64,000 nt of DNA from a virus (IMGVR_UViG_3300031707_000001:146733-210732), one strand, 5' to 3'. Shown: positions 32,439 through 40,780, counted from the first letter of the stretch. Notes: a model not told the origin generated them from the letters alone. Translations and numbers: made by a program.

Positions 32439-32473
32439 TTGCTTGCGGGTTCGGTTCGTTGTATAGTATCATA
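32439..32473 (+). promoter_or_regulatory. Promoter for the 32.5-33.5 kb genes
   Basis: TTGCTT (32439-32444), a 17-base spacer and TATAGT (32462-32467) form a sigma70-like promoter. Overlapping it is TTCGGTTCG (32450-32458) and, eight bases later, TATCATA (32467-32473). The same pair with identical spacing recurs upstream of 33619. Confidence 0.55.
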
Positions 32474-32494
32474 CTTTCAGACCTTGGAATCTGC

Positions 32495-32515
32495 TTTGCA
32501 TATAGAGTATGCAAA
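32495..32515. promoter_or_regulatory. Perfect inverted repeat, operator candidate
   Basis: TTTGCATA (32495-32502) and TATGCAAA (32508-32515) form a perfect 8-bp inverted repeat around five bases. It lies between the terminase start and the first plus-strand gene, just downstream of the promoter, where a repressor could act on both directions. Confidence 0.5.
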
Positions 32516-32525
32516 AACAGGGCAG

Positions 32526-32756
32526 ATGTCAATAAGGTGTTACCAGGAGTATGAACTCAATGATAAGCAAGTCAGCGACACAATACCTGAGACTACGATA
32601 TACCCGAGATTTTCTGCGGGTCCTTCCGGACCTTCCCGAGACAGCGATGCCTCGGTACCAGGAGTCAATAAGTCTATCGCATCGCAGGGGACAAAAGCGG
32701 TTGAGCGTTTGGACGCAATACCGCAAACAACTATTGTGGACGCCATAGATGATTGA
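32526..32756 (+). CDS. Possible small hypothetical protein
   Basis: This frame encodes about 76 residues (from ATG 32526), Ser/Pro/Asp-rich and without a recognised domain. Its ribosome site is weak. Support comes from its position directly after the promoter and from a stop codon that overlaps the next gene's start (ATGATTGA), as expected for translational coupling. A competing frame at 32551-32748 has an AGGAG too close to its first ATG. Confidence 0.35.
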   Translation: MSIRCYQEYELNDKQVSDTIPETTIYPRFSAGPSGPSRDSDASVPGVNKSIASQGTKAVERLDAIPQTTIVDAIDD

Positions 32757-32877
32757 GGTAACATTGGCCGGACTGGCCATCTACACCCTTTACAAGGTGC
32801 AGCTTCTGATGGCTAGGGTGGACCACGTCCTGCAGGAGGAGGCCAACAAAAACAATCCTCCTGAAACTAAACAATAA
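32749..32877 (+). CDS. Small single-pass membrane protein
   Basis: The 42-residue product (MIEVTLAGLAIYTLYKVQLL at the start) has one hydrophobic N-terminal segment and a charged C-terminus. It overlaps the upstream frame and begins a cluster of three membrane-protein genes (32749, 32898, 33119). Small size and cluster position are compatible with a lysis accessory or holin-like protein, but nothing specific proves this. Confidence 0.45.
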   Translation: MIEVTLAGLAIYTLYKVQLLMARVDHVLQEEANKNNPPETKQ

Positions 32878-32897
32878 GCAAACAATAAGGGGTACGT

Positions 32898-33092
32898 ATG
32901 CTTTTCGGATCAGTACTGGTGATCGGAGCATCGTTTTACTTCTTTCGTTTGATGAAGAACTATGAACGGCAATGGGAAGACTTGAAAAGGTCGACCGAGC
33001 AAAAGATTGCCGAGGCTGTGGAACTGGAGCAGAAGTGGGATGAAGAGAAAAGTCACACCGACGATCCGGAACCTACGCCAATAGAAGTCTAA
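32898..33092 (+). CDS. Small membrane protein with cytoplasmic or periplasmic coiled coil
   Basis: The 64-residue product follows AAGGGGTACGT. It has one N-terminal transmembrane segment (LFGSVLVIGASFYFFRLM) and a charged helix rich in Glu and Lys (NYERQWEDLKRSTEQKI). The layout resembles inner-membrane spanins (Rz type) but is shorter than usual. It lies in the same short operon as two other membrane proteins, ended by the terminator at 33524. A lysis role is a guess. Confidence 0.5.
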   Translation: MLFGSVLVIGASFYFFRLMKNYERQWEDLKRSTEQKIAEAVELEQKWDEEKSHTDDPEPTPIEV

Positions 33093-33118
33093 CCATCATT
33101 CAATCGAAAGGGAAGACG

Positions 33119-33517
33119 ATGAGCAAAGGTGGATGGGCATTCTTAGGAGTCACTGCTCTCATGGCAGCCATGGACGGAGCGTTACTGGCAACACTTGCTG
33201 CGGCAGGTCTTGGCGTGGTGGCGTTTTCCATCTTGTGTCGCCAGGCCCACAAGCCGGGCGAGACATTGGCAAAGATTGAAGAACAGAAGATCCGTGATCG
33301 TGTCCTTGTTTGCAAGAACAAGGAAATGCGCAAACGTATGGACGAGGCAATCAAGCACGACTTGACTGACTTGTCGAAAGCCCGGGAGCTTGACAAATAC
33401 GGAGGACGTGAGGCCGCTAAATGGGCAGGAATAGGCATATTCGCCTGTCCTATCCTGGCAGTGGCATTGATCGCCCAACTTGTAATTGCCAAGCGTCGGG
33501 CAGAATTTGTGAAATAA
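33119..33517 (+). CDS. Multi-pass membrane protein
   Basis: The 132-residue product has two hydrophobic segments near the N-terminus (GGWAFLGVTALMAAM, ALLATLAAAGLGVVAFSIL). A basic helical middle of about 55 residues follows, then a third segment (GIGIFACPILAVALIAQLVI) before a basic end. The arrangement suits an inner-membrane protein of three spans. It is the last gene before a strong terminator. Holin or superinfection-exclusion functions are possible; no family is recognised. Confidence 0.55.
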   Translation: MSKGGWAFLGVTALMAAMDGALLATLAAAGLGVVAFSILCRQAHKPGETLAKIEEQKIRDRVLVCKNKEMRKRMDEAIKHDLTDLSKARELDKYGGREAAKWAGIGIFACPILAVALIAQLVIAKRRAEFVK

Positions 33518-33523
33518 GTGGCA

Positions 33524-33564
33524 AGCCGCCTGTGGGGTTAATTCCCTGCAGGCGGCTACTTTTC
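33524..33564 (+). terminator. Rho-independent terminator
   Basis: AGCCGCCTG (33524-33532) pairs perfectly with CAGGCGGCT (33549-33557) around a 16-base loop. It is followed by ACTTTTCT. Confidence 0.8.
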
Positions 33565-33573
33565 TGCTGGTAA

Positions 33574-33597
33574 TTCGGTTCGCTCTTAGCTATCATA
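33574..33597 (+). promoter_or_regulatory. Repeated promoter-like motif upstream of DUF932-like gene
   Basis: TTCGGTTCG (33574-33582) and TATCATA (33591-33597) repeat the motif pair at 32450-32473 with the same eight-base gap. It lies between a terminator and the gene at 33619, so a promoter is needed here. The spacing does not fit a classical -35/-10 pair, suggesting a phage-specific element. Confidence 0.4.
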
Positions 33598-33618
33598 AAC
33601 ACAATCGAAAGGGATAAT

Positions 33619-34506
33619 ATGCCGAAAAGCGAAATCATAAACAAAGATCCATTCTGTGAAGTGCGCCTGGAGAATATCACCCACGGTGGGCACAAGACGG
33701 ACAAATTCCTAATCGCCCTTCAACATCCTGAAGCTCCTGAGACGTTTCTGGAAATTCCGGGCGTTGGAACCGTCCACAGCGCCGACTATACGCTTGTGAC
33801 CAACAAACAAGTTCACGACATGGCCAGCCAGGTCATCGTTGATTCCCACATGACATTTGAACCCGTCCCAACCTGGGGTGAGGGACATTCCAAGAATCTT
33901 TATTGGAACGGTCGTCGTTTCAGCGAGAAGTGGTTCTGCAAGGATACGGCCGTTGCCGTGCCTGGCGGTTCGTCCATGATGCTGGGAATGGAAGTTACGA
34001 ACAGTTACGACGGCAGCGCCAAAGTGGGCTTGGCCTTCTTTGCCATGCATGTTGCCTGTTCGAACCAATTCTATAGCTGCAACATGATGGGTCAACCCTT
34101 CGAGTTTCCACACGTCAACCGTGGTGGTAAACTGGAAGAGGATATTGGTGATGCTATGCTGCAGATTCAGGAAAAAGCCAGTACCTTTGGCAAGATCGTT
34201 CCGAATATCAAGCGTATGCAGGAGACCCACGTTGCGTCGTTCAAAGGTTTCCTGAACTTGCGTAAAGAGCTTACGACTACGACTGGCGTAGAGATTCGGG
34301 ACAAACAGTTGCTGGATGAATTGTCCGGAGAAGGCATTACCAGTGAATTGAAAATGCACGATGTACATTACAAAGATCCTTCTAGTTATTGGGATATTGC
34401 CAACGCTTATACGGCGGTGACAACCCACTTGGTTTGTGGGCCAAGAGGTAGTGATCATTCACAGCGGGTGGTGGACTTCTTACTAAAGAGGGCCATTGCA
34501 GCGTAG
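33619..34506 (+). CDS. DUF932-like protein
   Basis: The 295-residue product follows AAAGGGATAAT. Its centre, VTNSYDGSAKVGLAFFAMHVACSNQFYS (about residues 126-153), matches the DUF932 hallmark of N-S-h-D-G-S-x-A followed by R/H-x-V-C-x-N. The rest is consistent with that phage/plasmid-like family of about 250-350 residues. The biochemical role of DUF932 is not established; members occur near recombination or replication genes. The gene is transcriptionally isolated by terminators at 33524 and 34516, implying its own regulation. Confidence 0.65.
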   Translation: MPKSEIINKDPFCEVRLENITHGGHKTDKFLIALQHPEAPETFLEIPGVGTVHSADYTLVTNKQVHDMASQVIVDSHMTFEPVPTWGEGHSKNLYWNGRRFSEKWFCKDTAVAVPGGSSMMLGMEVTNSYDGSAKVGLAFFAMHVACSNQFYSCNMMGQPFEFPHVNRGGKLEEDIGDAMLQIQEKASTFGKIVPNIKRMQETHVASFKGFLNLRKELTTTTGVEIRDKQLLDELSGEGITSELKMHDVHYKDPSSYWDIANAYTAVTTHLVCGPRGSDHSQRVVDFLLKRAIAA

Positions 34507-34515
34507 TTAAACGTC

Positions 34516-34547
34516 GGGAGTGGGGCTCATTGCCCCACTCCCTTTTA
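34516..34547 (+). terminator. Strong Rho-independent terminator
   Basis: GGGAGTGGGG (34516-34525) and CCCCACTCCC (34533-34542) form a perfect 10-bp stem around a seven-base loop. TTTTAT follows. Confidence 0.9.
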
Positions 34548-34557
34548 TGGAGGTCGC

Positions 34558-34998
34558 ATGCACGCAATTTTACATCTTACAGTGTCTGATGATATAATCA
34601 TCGACCCAGCTACTACCAAACAGCCAGCTGTTGTTCGTAAGGTCGATATAGTGGATAAGATGGAACTCAATATCGATGTTGTCTACGAGGAATTCAAACG
34701 AGCGTGGAGTAGTTCTGTGGCAGCTACACTCGGCTCATTGTTCGAACACGCTTTTGATAAATTCGAAACAGCTGCCAAAACTGCTATAGCGATCGCTCAA
34801 GAAGAAAAGATGGCTGCTGCAGAAAAGGCGGCGGCTGAAGCCAAGGCAGATGCAGCCAAGAAATTGACTGAAGGCGTGGCGCCTAAGGAAGAAGTGAAAG
34901 TGGCAACTGCAATTGAAGTTGCAACTTCTACGAAAAAGGAACCAACAGCAGTACAACCAACGCCTGCTGCACCGAAAACGCAATCGAAGGATAAGTAA
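34558..34998 (+). CDS. Hypothetical protein with Ala/Lys/Glu-rich tail
   Basis: The 146-residue product follows TGGAGGTCGC. The N-terminal 70 residues look globular (HAILHLTVSDDIIIDP, VVYEEFKRAWSSSV). From about residue 75 it is a low-complexity alanine-, lysine- and glutamate-rich helix (EKAAAEAKADAAKKL), and it ends in a Pro/Thr/Lys tail. It is the first gene of the long DNA metabolism operon after the terminator at 34516. No family is recognised; a DNA- or protein-bridging role is speculation. Confidence 0.55.
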   Translation: MHAILHLTVSDDIIIDPATTKQPAVVRKVDIVDKMELNIDVVYEEFKRAWSSSVAATLGSLFEHAFDKFETAAKTAIAIAQEEKMAAAEKAAAEAKADAAKKLTEGVAPKEEVKVATAIEVATSTKKEPTAVQPTPAAPKTQSKDK

Positions 34999-35001
34999 CA
35001 A

Positions 35002-35628
35002 ATGGCAGAGTCAGTTCAACGCAAGTGTCCCAAATGCGGGGAACTTCGGGATTTACATCTTTTCGAATACAACCCGAAAACCGGCCGCAGAAATTACTCG
35101 TGCGCCTTCTGCAAACAGCAGAAAGTCAATCTTCCGTGGGATTGGGCTTGTGCCCTCCGGAAGTCGACTCGGATGCATGTTGGCAAAGCGCAAGGCAGGG
35201 AAGGCAAGTACTTCGATGCCCTGGACGAGGATATGATCCGGGCGTTGATGAGGGCACAGGGCAATAAGTGTGCATTGACTCAAGCTGTTTTGCAATTGCC
35301 TTCCTCTGACCAACTCAAAGTACTCTCCTCTGACAAGACAGGTAATAACGTCACGCTGACGGCGTGGAAAGCAACCTTACCGCCTCATCTACAGAAATTC
35401 GTGCCCGTTGTTGTTAGAGTAAGCACGGAAGGCTCCTGGATTCCTGGCAACGTTGTTATCATATGCGATTATCTAAAGGAATTCTACGAGGCTGCCGGAA
35501 ATATTGGTTTGCTTCAGGATTGCTGCAAATTGATCATGAGCAATACACCTATGTCAGTTCCTCAAAAGGTGTTTCTGGACAAGATACGTCAGGACATCCT
35601 TGAGGAGAATTTGAAAGCCAATTTATGA
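35002..35628 (+). CDS. Zinc-ribbon protein resembling a decayed HNH endonuclease
   Basis: The 208-residue product starts with a zinc ribbon (CPKCGELRDLHLF ... CAFCKQQK), as in many phage HNH endonucleases. Further on, MRAQGNKCALTQAVL and GSWIPGNVVIICDYLKEF line up with the 'G-K-C-x-x-x-G' and 'G-N-x-x-h-x-C-x-x-C-N' flanks of an HNH core. The histidines and the second cysteine pair are absent. It may be a domesticated or inactive homing endonuclease. Its stop overlaps RNase H by ATGA, and it is embedded in the DNA metabolism operon. Confidence 0.5.
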   Translation: MAESVQRKCPKCGELRDLHLFEYNPKTGRRNYSCAFCKQQKVNLPWDWACALRKSTRMHVGKAQGREGKYFDALDEDMIRALMRAQGNKCALTQAVLQLPSSDQLKVLSSDKTGNNVTLTAWKATLPPHLQKFVPVVVRVSTEGSWIPGNVVIICDYLKEFYEAAGNIGLLQDCCKLIMSNTPMSVPQKVFLDKIRQDILEENLKANL

Positions 35629-36128
35629 ACCCCCATGCTTATCTGTTCGTCGACGGCTCGTCGTCACGGAAGGACGATGTCGGCGCCTGGGCAGCAATAG
35701 CTGCAACGGCTACACAACGTAAAGTACTTTATGGGCTTTCCTATCCGACAACTATTAGTCGTATGGAACTCACACCAATCATTGAAGGGTTACGGTGGAT
35801 GCGAAAGAACTGGTCCAGAGAGTCGCCAGGTTTTCGAGTTACCGTGACGTCGGATTCTGAATATACCGTAAAGACATTGTGCGGGCTATATCCCAGGCAC
35901 AAGAACGAAGATCTTTGGCATGCTTACGATGAGATAGCCAAAGGTATGCAAATCAAGTTCATATGGCGGGAACGCAATAGTCTCGACTATATGGAATTCT
36001 GCGACGGCATCTGCAACTCGTTGCGGAGAACCGTTATTGACTCCCTTACGAAAGCGATAGGGGACGCCCGAAATTTAGAACAGCTGATACCAATTAGCAC
36101 ATTGCAAGAGGAGACAGAAAAAGTATGA
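35625..36128 (+). CDS. rnhA: Ribonuclease HI
   Basis: The 167-residue product has the RNase HI pattern. LFVDGSSSRKDDVGAWAAI carries Asp10, SRMELTPIIEGLRW carries Glu48, VTSDSEYTVKTLCG carries Asp77, and LDYMEFCDGICNSL near 130 supplies the last acidic position. It cleaves the RNA strand of RNA-DNA hybrids and would remove primers during phage replication. It overlaps both neighbours by ATGA. Confidence 0.85.
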   Translation: MNPHAYLFVDGSSSRKDDVGAWAAIAATATQRKVLYGLSYPTTISRMELTPIIEGLRWMRKNWSRESPGFRVTVTSDSEYTVKTLCGLYPRHKNEDLWHAYDEIAKGMQIKFIWRERNSLDYMEFCDGICNSLRRTVIDSLTKAIGDARNLEQLIPISTLQEETEKV

Positions 36129-36871
36129 GTTTTCTTACACCGCTACGACACCGAGAACCGGCATATACATTGGAAGATCAAATAGCGAACTTTTGTTATG
36201 CACGTAAAGCCGACGGTTCGATAGCTAACTATGATGATAATCGAGCGTCTCGTACACGTACGGACTTTAGTCTTTATACTCGACAGTATATAGCAGGTCC
36301 AAGAAGTCCCGAAGTGTCATTCCATATAATTACTACCTTAGAGGGGCATGTTTATTGTATTGCCAATGGCACGCTGGATGTTGAGGTCAAACAAAAGCTG
36401 ACACAGTATGATGTGACTAAGTGGTCGCTACTTCAAAATTTGAATTTGACACCAGACGATATTTGGATACCCGAGAACGAGTCGTTTATTGAGGATACAT
36501 TAAGTGTCAATAAAATGTGGGGGTGGGGCAATTGGAATTCTACTTTAATCATACAAAATTGGGTTCCAGAAGACGGACGAGTCTATTCTGTGGTAATGGG
36601 TACTTGTGATCTCGTGTTACAGCATAGACTCAATCAGCAAGCAAATCGTCAAGTTGGTGATGAACTTAAAGGCAAGGTCATTTTGGATCTGCGTATCGGA
36701 ACCAGAATCTATGGTGAGGATATTAGCAAGTCAGAAATATTATTACCTATACTATTGCAAAAAGCTACTGACATAGGTGCAACAAAGACATTGTTGACAA
36801 AAGAGCAAAACGGAACGCCCAGAACACCGGAGCAAATTCAACACGATTTAGCAACCAAAGGTATTGTTTGA
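36125..36871 (+). CDS. Hypothetical protein in replication operon
   Basis: The 248-residue product overlaps RNase H by ATGA and ends three bases before the SbcD gene. It has mixed strands and helices with a tryptophan-rich central stretch (MWGWGNWNSTLIIQNW). No catalytic motif, zinc site or membrane segment is recognised. Codon use is more AT-rich than in neighbouring SbcD. Function is unknown. Confidence 0.55.
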   Translation: MSFLTPLRHREPAYTLEDQIANFCYARKADGSIANYDDNRASRTRTDFSLYTRQYIAGPRSPEVSFHIITTLEGHVYCIANGTLDVEVKQKLTQYDVTKWSLLQNLNLTPDDIWIPENESFIEDTLSVNKMWGWGNWNSTLIIQNWVPEDGRVYSVVMGTCDLVLQHRLNQQANRQVGDELKGKVILDLRIGTRIYGEDISKSEILLPILLQKATDIGATKTLLTKEQNGTPRTPEQIQHDLATKGIV

Positions 36872-36874
36872 AAT

Positions 36875-37969
36875 ATGAAAATCGTACACACTGCGGATCA
36901 TCACCTGGGCTATCGCCAGTATGGCTTTGCCCAGCGAGAAGAAGACTTCATGAAAGCCTTCCGCCACGTCATTGAGCGTGCCGTGGCGTTGAAAGCAAAT
37001 ATGATCATTATTGCTGGTGATCTCTTTGATATACCTAAGCCAGCCGCTTACGTGGTACAGGGCGTATGTGAAGCCATAGCTTATGCTAAGGCGGCCGGAC
37101 TGTACATAGCTGGCATTGACGGCAATCACGACGTTACCAGCGGTAATTGGTTAAAGGTCTGTGGCATTAACGATCTTGAAACCAGTGAAAAAGAGCCCCG
37201 CAGCTATAGCTATATGGGTGTTACGATCGCAGCGCTGCCATATTTGCGTCCGACCGTATTCAAAGATCGTCTGAAGAAAATGGCGGATGCCGGTATTAAG
37301 GCCGAGGTCTTTGTCATGCATCAAGCCGTAGCCGAGATGGCTGATTTTGCCGCACAGGAGATTACGCTTATGGAGATTGCTCCGTGGTTGAATCAAATGG
37401 GCGTACGGTATGTAGCTATGGGTGACATCCACAACTACAAGGAAATGGAATTCGCCGGCATTCGCTTTGTCTATGCTGGATCCACTGAGGTATGTGCCAT
37501 CGACGAACACAGGGACAAGAGTTTCTCGATCGTTGAATTTGGTGCACACAATGCAATGACGACGGCAACAGAACCTATACCGATTCGCCCCGTTGTGGAA
37601 CGCTACCTACAATCGGAAAAGGACCTGGACGAGTTGCTGGTGCAGCTTGCCGGCGATCCTTTGGCCATTCTGTGGTACGAGCCGGAAAAGGCGGATCTTG
37701 CCAGACGGGCAGAAGCCCTGCTCCTCGACAAGAAGATCCTTCATCGGATTTGTCCCACGGCAGCAAAGAGCCTGGCTACGATTACAGCACAACTGAATCG
37801 TGAGCAGCTTGAACGAAAGGGCGCCCTCATACGATTGAAGGATGCTGTGAATGCATTCTTCGAAGACAACAGTGAGCAACAAGAACTCATATACCAGTTA
37901 TTGAATACTCCAGATGCAGTGGAAAATACAGTAAAAGCATATCTATCGTCCAAAGGGGTACTACCATGA
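36875..37969 (+). CDS. sbcD: SbcD/Mre11-like nuclease subunit
   Basis: The 364-residue product is a calcineurin-like phosphoesterase of the Mre11/SbcD/T4 gp47 family. HTADHHLG carries the first Asp and His, IIIAGDLFDIP near 46-56 the second, GIDGNHDVTSG near 80-90 the third, and FVMHQAVAEM with MGDIHNYKEM the C-terminal histidines. With the SbcC gene 600 bases downstream it forms an ATP-dependent nuclease for processing DNA ends and hairpins, aiding recombination-dependent replication. Two small unknown genes sit between the two subunits. Confidence 0.9.
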   Translation: MKIVHTADHHLGYRQYGFAQREEDFMKAFRHVIERAVALKANMIIIAGDLFDIPKPAAYVVQGVCEAIAYAKAAGLYIAGIDGNHDVTSGNWLKVCGINDLETSEKEPRSYSYMGVTIAALPYLRPTVFKDRLKKMADAGIKAEVFVMHQAVAEMADFAAQEITLMEIAPWLNQMGVRYVAMGDIHNYKEMEFAGIRFVYAGSTEVCAIDEHRDKSFSIVEFGAHNAMTTATEPIPIRPVVERYLQSEKDLDELLVQLAGDPLAILWYEPEKADLARRAEALLLDKKILHRICPTAAKSLATITAQLNREQLERKGALIRLKDAVNAFFEDNSEQQELIYQLLNTPDAVENTVKAYLSSKGVLP

Positions 37970-38241
37970 ACACAGAAAGCCTAATTGCAATGGCAAAAGA
38001 CTATGACGTCGACTATGATGCAGTGAGTGTAGCAGCAATTGCTACTGTACTGACACGACGTAGCGGTGAGAAAAAGGATCTGAGAACGCTATTTGACAAC
38101 CTCCAGCGCATTCTGGACACAGATGAACTGGTCGATGTAGTCAAATGGGGTACATGGGTAAAACACGCAAACAAGGAGGATCTGCAAGGCAAGACAGCTC
38201 AAGAGCTAATGGCTTTGCAGAAAGAAACAGCCTATGCCTAA
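37966..38241 (+). CDS. Small hypothetical protein between SbcD and SbcC
   Basis: The 91-residue helical, acidic product overlaps SbcD by four bases and the next gene by eight. The segment ATVLTRRSGEKKDLRTLFDNL gives a basic patch followed by a helix. No family is recognised. Its fixed place inside the SbcD-SbcC unit suggests a partner or regulator of the complex, which is inference. Confidence 0.55.
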   Translation: MNTESLIAMAKDYDVDYDAVSVAAIATVLTRRSGEKKDLRTLFDNLQRILDTDELVDVVKWGTWVKHANKEDLQGKTAQELMALQKETAYA

Positions 38242-38551
38242 AACATCCAAAACAAGCACAAGAAAGACAGTCATTCTGGGAGGATACGGAGCGCAGGTAC
38301 ATGCCGAGCGAGATGCTCAGGAATTCATGCGCCCGGATGTCTTCCAGTACAAGACAGCCTTCTTTGCCAACCCTATCAACTTTGGCATTGAAGCCAAGGT
38401 GACCAAGGCGGAAGCAATCAAGGTAGATAAACCCGATAGTCCGCTCTATCCGTGGGGCGTCAAGATGACAGTCAGTGCCAAAGGACCGAAAGCGGTGAAC
38501 TGGATGACTGACTTCGAAAACCGCATTCGGATACATCGGGTCAACAGATGA
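38234..38551 (+). CDS. Small hypothetical protein between SbcD and SbcC
   Basis: The 105-residue product has a basic N-terminus (MPKTSKTSTRKTV) followed by a compact mixed domain ending in FENRIRIHRVNR. It overlaps the upstream small gene by eight bases and SbcC by ATGA. No motif is recognised. Tight coupling to SbcC suggests coordinated amounts. Confidence 0.55.
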   Translation: MPKTSKTSTRKTVILGGYGAQVHAERDAQEFMRPDVFQYKTAFFANPINFGIEAKVTKAEAIKVDKPDSPLYPWGVKMTVSAKGPKAVNWMTDFENRIRIHRVNR

Positions 38552-40746
38552 AGTTAAAGAAGTTAGTTCTTCACAACTATAAGCAGCATCCCCACCTGGA
38601 ACAGGATTTCGTCGGGAACGTAATCGGTATTGTCGGCCGTAACGGTTCTGGTAAGTCCAACCTTCTGGGTGGGTTGCAGTTTGCTTTTGCCGGTGAACAG
38701 CCTGGTTTCAACAAGGTAGATCTTCTGAGTTGGGGTTCCACGGACGGATATGTCCAGGTCGATTTCGACCACGCAGGGAAGCCCGGGCACATTGAGAGAA
38801 GCCTGACAGGAAGCTATGCGCTGTTCACATACGGCGACGAAACTTATCGGGGAATCAACAAAGTTGGGGAAGGCATCCAACTTCATCTTGGTCTGGACAA
38901 GGACCTGCTCAAGCAGGCTATCTTTGTTCGCCAGGCAGAAATTGATTCTATCCTCTTTGAGGATCCCCGGGAACGAGAGTTGGCATTCCAGAAGCTTTGT
39001 GGAATTGGCGATGCTGCTAAGATCCATAAGAAGCTGGGTGACGAACTTGTCAAGCTAAGCGTATTGCCGCCCAACTACGATGAGCAGATTGCTGAAGGGC
39101 AGAAGCGTTATAGTGAGATGGCTGATCGTTTACGGCAGCTCAAAGACACGGCAGACGCTGCTGCATCCCAACACGCCAAACTGCCCAAGTTGGCTTCACT
39201 GCAGGGTACGATCATGTCGTATGCCAGTATGCTAAATACCCTGGGGCAATACGTTAAGATCAGCAACGACCTGGCACAAGTCAAGGTCCGGCTGGTGGAA
39301 CTTGAAGACAAGCTGTTGATTACTCCAGATAATGGAACCGAGGATATTGGTAAGCTCGATCAACAGCTGGTCGAACTCGATAAGTCTATTCGTTTGGTAG
39401 AGGAGTATCAACGATGTCTCAAGAGCTTCGAGGATTCCGGTAATGCTATTGTAGCATTAGGGGATACCCCTAAGCCGCCGACGTTGCCGTTTACGGATGC
39501 ACAGCTTGTTGAGCTAATGCAGAAGGCAGAAGCTTTCAATAAGGCATATGCCGACGCAGCGGCTAACGAACGTCTTTATGCCGATTTGGCTCGAACGCTA
39601 AAGGACAAGCCGCTTACGGAATGTCCAATCTGTGGTGGTCCCATCAAAGACTTACAGCGTATCCAACAGAAAATGCAAGAGTATCACGTGCAGACGATTA
39701 ATATTTGTAGGGTCAACTATGCAGCACAGCATCACGAGGCAAAGACCAAGCAAGAGCAAGCCATTGCCGCCTACATGGAAGCAAGTACACGCTACAACGC
39801 AAAGTATGCTATGCTGCTGGCTCAGTTTGGTAAAGCTGAAACAGCTATGAAGTCGGCGCCAAAAGTCAACCAAGCCTTGACAGAATTGACGGCTGCGGCG
39901 CAGCGTGCTCAGGAAAAACGTACACAGTTGACCAAGCTTCTACGGGAGATCAGTGCTCAGCAACAGGAACGCAAAACCTGTGGACAACGTATTGAACAGT
40001 TGTCCAAGGAACTAAGTTGCCTGCATACTACAATCCTGGGTATGGAAGACGTGGCCAAACAGCTAACGTTGGGTGTAAATACTGTGCCCGGTTACATTCA
40101 ACGATGTATGGCACAGTTGAATGAACAGATTACACAGATCCAGGCATTGGATCAGCAACTGGCGCAACTCAACGGAATGATTCGAGAATTGGCTAACAGC
40201 CTTCAAATATTGGAAGATACGCTTAAAGCGTTGGATGACAAACGTGCTAAAGAGGGCCCGTTTAGGGCAACGCTCAAAGTGTTAACCGAGGTCCGTGACT
40301 GGTTTCACTACAACAACGGACCACATACGTTGGCTACAGCAGTATTGGCAGAAATGAACCAGGATGTGAATAGCTTCTTGGGACAGTTCTCCGCTCCGTT
40401 CTCTGTAATCCAGGGCTCGGAATCACTTGGATTCAAATGTATCTTCCACGATGGTCGAGCCGTACCTTCGGAACCACCGGATGCACACCACCTATCGGGA
40501 GGACAGAAGATCCAGTTGGCGATAGCATTTCGATTCGCCAGTTACTGTATGTTTGCAAGTAAACTGGGCCTCTTGAGTCTGGATGAACCTACCGTTTATC
40601 TCGACGACCAAAATGTAGGCGCCTTTTGTACGTTGCTTCAAAAGATAAAGGAAGTAGCACAAAAGATGGACCTGCAAGTTTTGATAGCCACGCATGAGCG
40701 GGCTGTTATGCCGTTTATTGATACAGTAATCAGCTTAGCTGATTGA
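38548..40746 (+). CDS. sbcC: SbcC/Rad50-like ATPase subunit
   Basis: The 732-residue product has an ABC-type head split by a coiled coil: Walker A GIVGRNGSGKSN at about 27-38, the zinc hook CPICGG with Cys359 and Cys362, the signature HHLSGGQKIQL near 649, and Walker B LGLLSLDEPTVYLD near 675-688. Long heptad-like helices fill 170-350 and 380-580. It is shorter than cellular SbcC (about 1000 residues) but typical of phage gp46-like proteins. It dimerises through the hook and drives the Mre11-like nuclease. Confidence 0.92.
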   Translation: MKLKKLVLHNYKQHPHLEQDFVGNVIGIVGRNGSGKSNLLGGLQFAFAGEQPGFNKVDLLSWGSTDGYVQVDFDHAGKPGHIERSLTGSYALFTYGDETYRGINKVGEGIQLHLGLDKDLLKQAIFVRQAEIDSILFEDPRERELAFQKLCGIGDAAKIHKKLGDELVKLSVLPPNYDEQIAEGQKRYSEMADRLRQLKDTADAAASQHAKLPKLASLQGTIMSYASMLNTLGQYVKISNDLAQVKVRLVELEDKLLITPDNGTEDIGKLDQQLVELDKSIRLVEEYQRCLKSFEDSGNAIVALGDTPKPPTLPFTDAQLVELMQKAEAFNKAYADAAANERLYADLARTLKDKPLTECPICGGPIKDLQRIQQKMQEYHVQTINICRVNYAAQHHEAKTKQEQAIAAYMEASTRYNAKYAMLLAQFGKAETAMKSAPKVNQALTELTAAAQRAQEKRTQLTKLLREISAQQQERKTCGQRIEQLSKELSCLHTTILGMEDVAKQLTLGVNTVPGYIQRCMAQLNEQITQIQALDQQLAQLNGMIRELANSLQILEDTLKALDDKRAKEGPFRATLKVLTEVRDWFHYNNGPHTLATAVLAEMNQDVNSFLGQFSAPFSVIQGSESLGFKCIFHDGRAVPSEPPDAHHLSGGQKIQLAIAFRFASYCMFASKLGLLSLDEPTVYLDDQNVGAFCTLLQKIKEVAQKMDLQVLIATHERAVMPFIDTVISLAD

Positions 40747-40747
40747 A

Positions 40748-40762
40748 TACAGTGCACAGTGC
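40748..40762 (+). repeat. Tandem ACAGTGC repeat
   Basis: The 34-base gap after SbcC contains ACAGTGC twice in tandem (40749-40755 and 40756-40762), preceded by T. The same core is repeated in the gap at 42293-42367. Confidence 0.6.
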
Positions 40763-40780
40763 AGCCTAAAGGGTAAGTAA

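Noticed and set aside
32551-32748. Alternative 65-residue frame before the small membrane protein
   Set aside because: AGGAG is only one base from its ATG and its stop is not coupled to the next gene; the frame ending at 32756 fits slightly better, though neither is strong.
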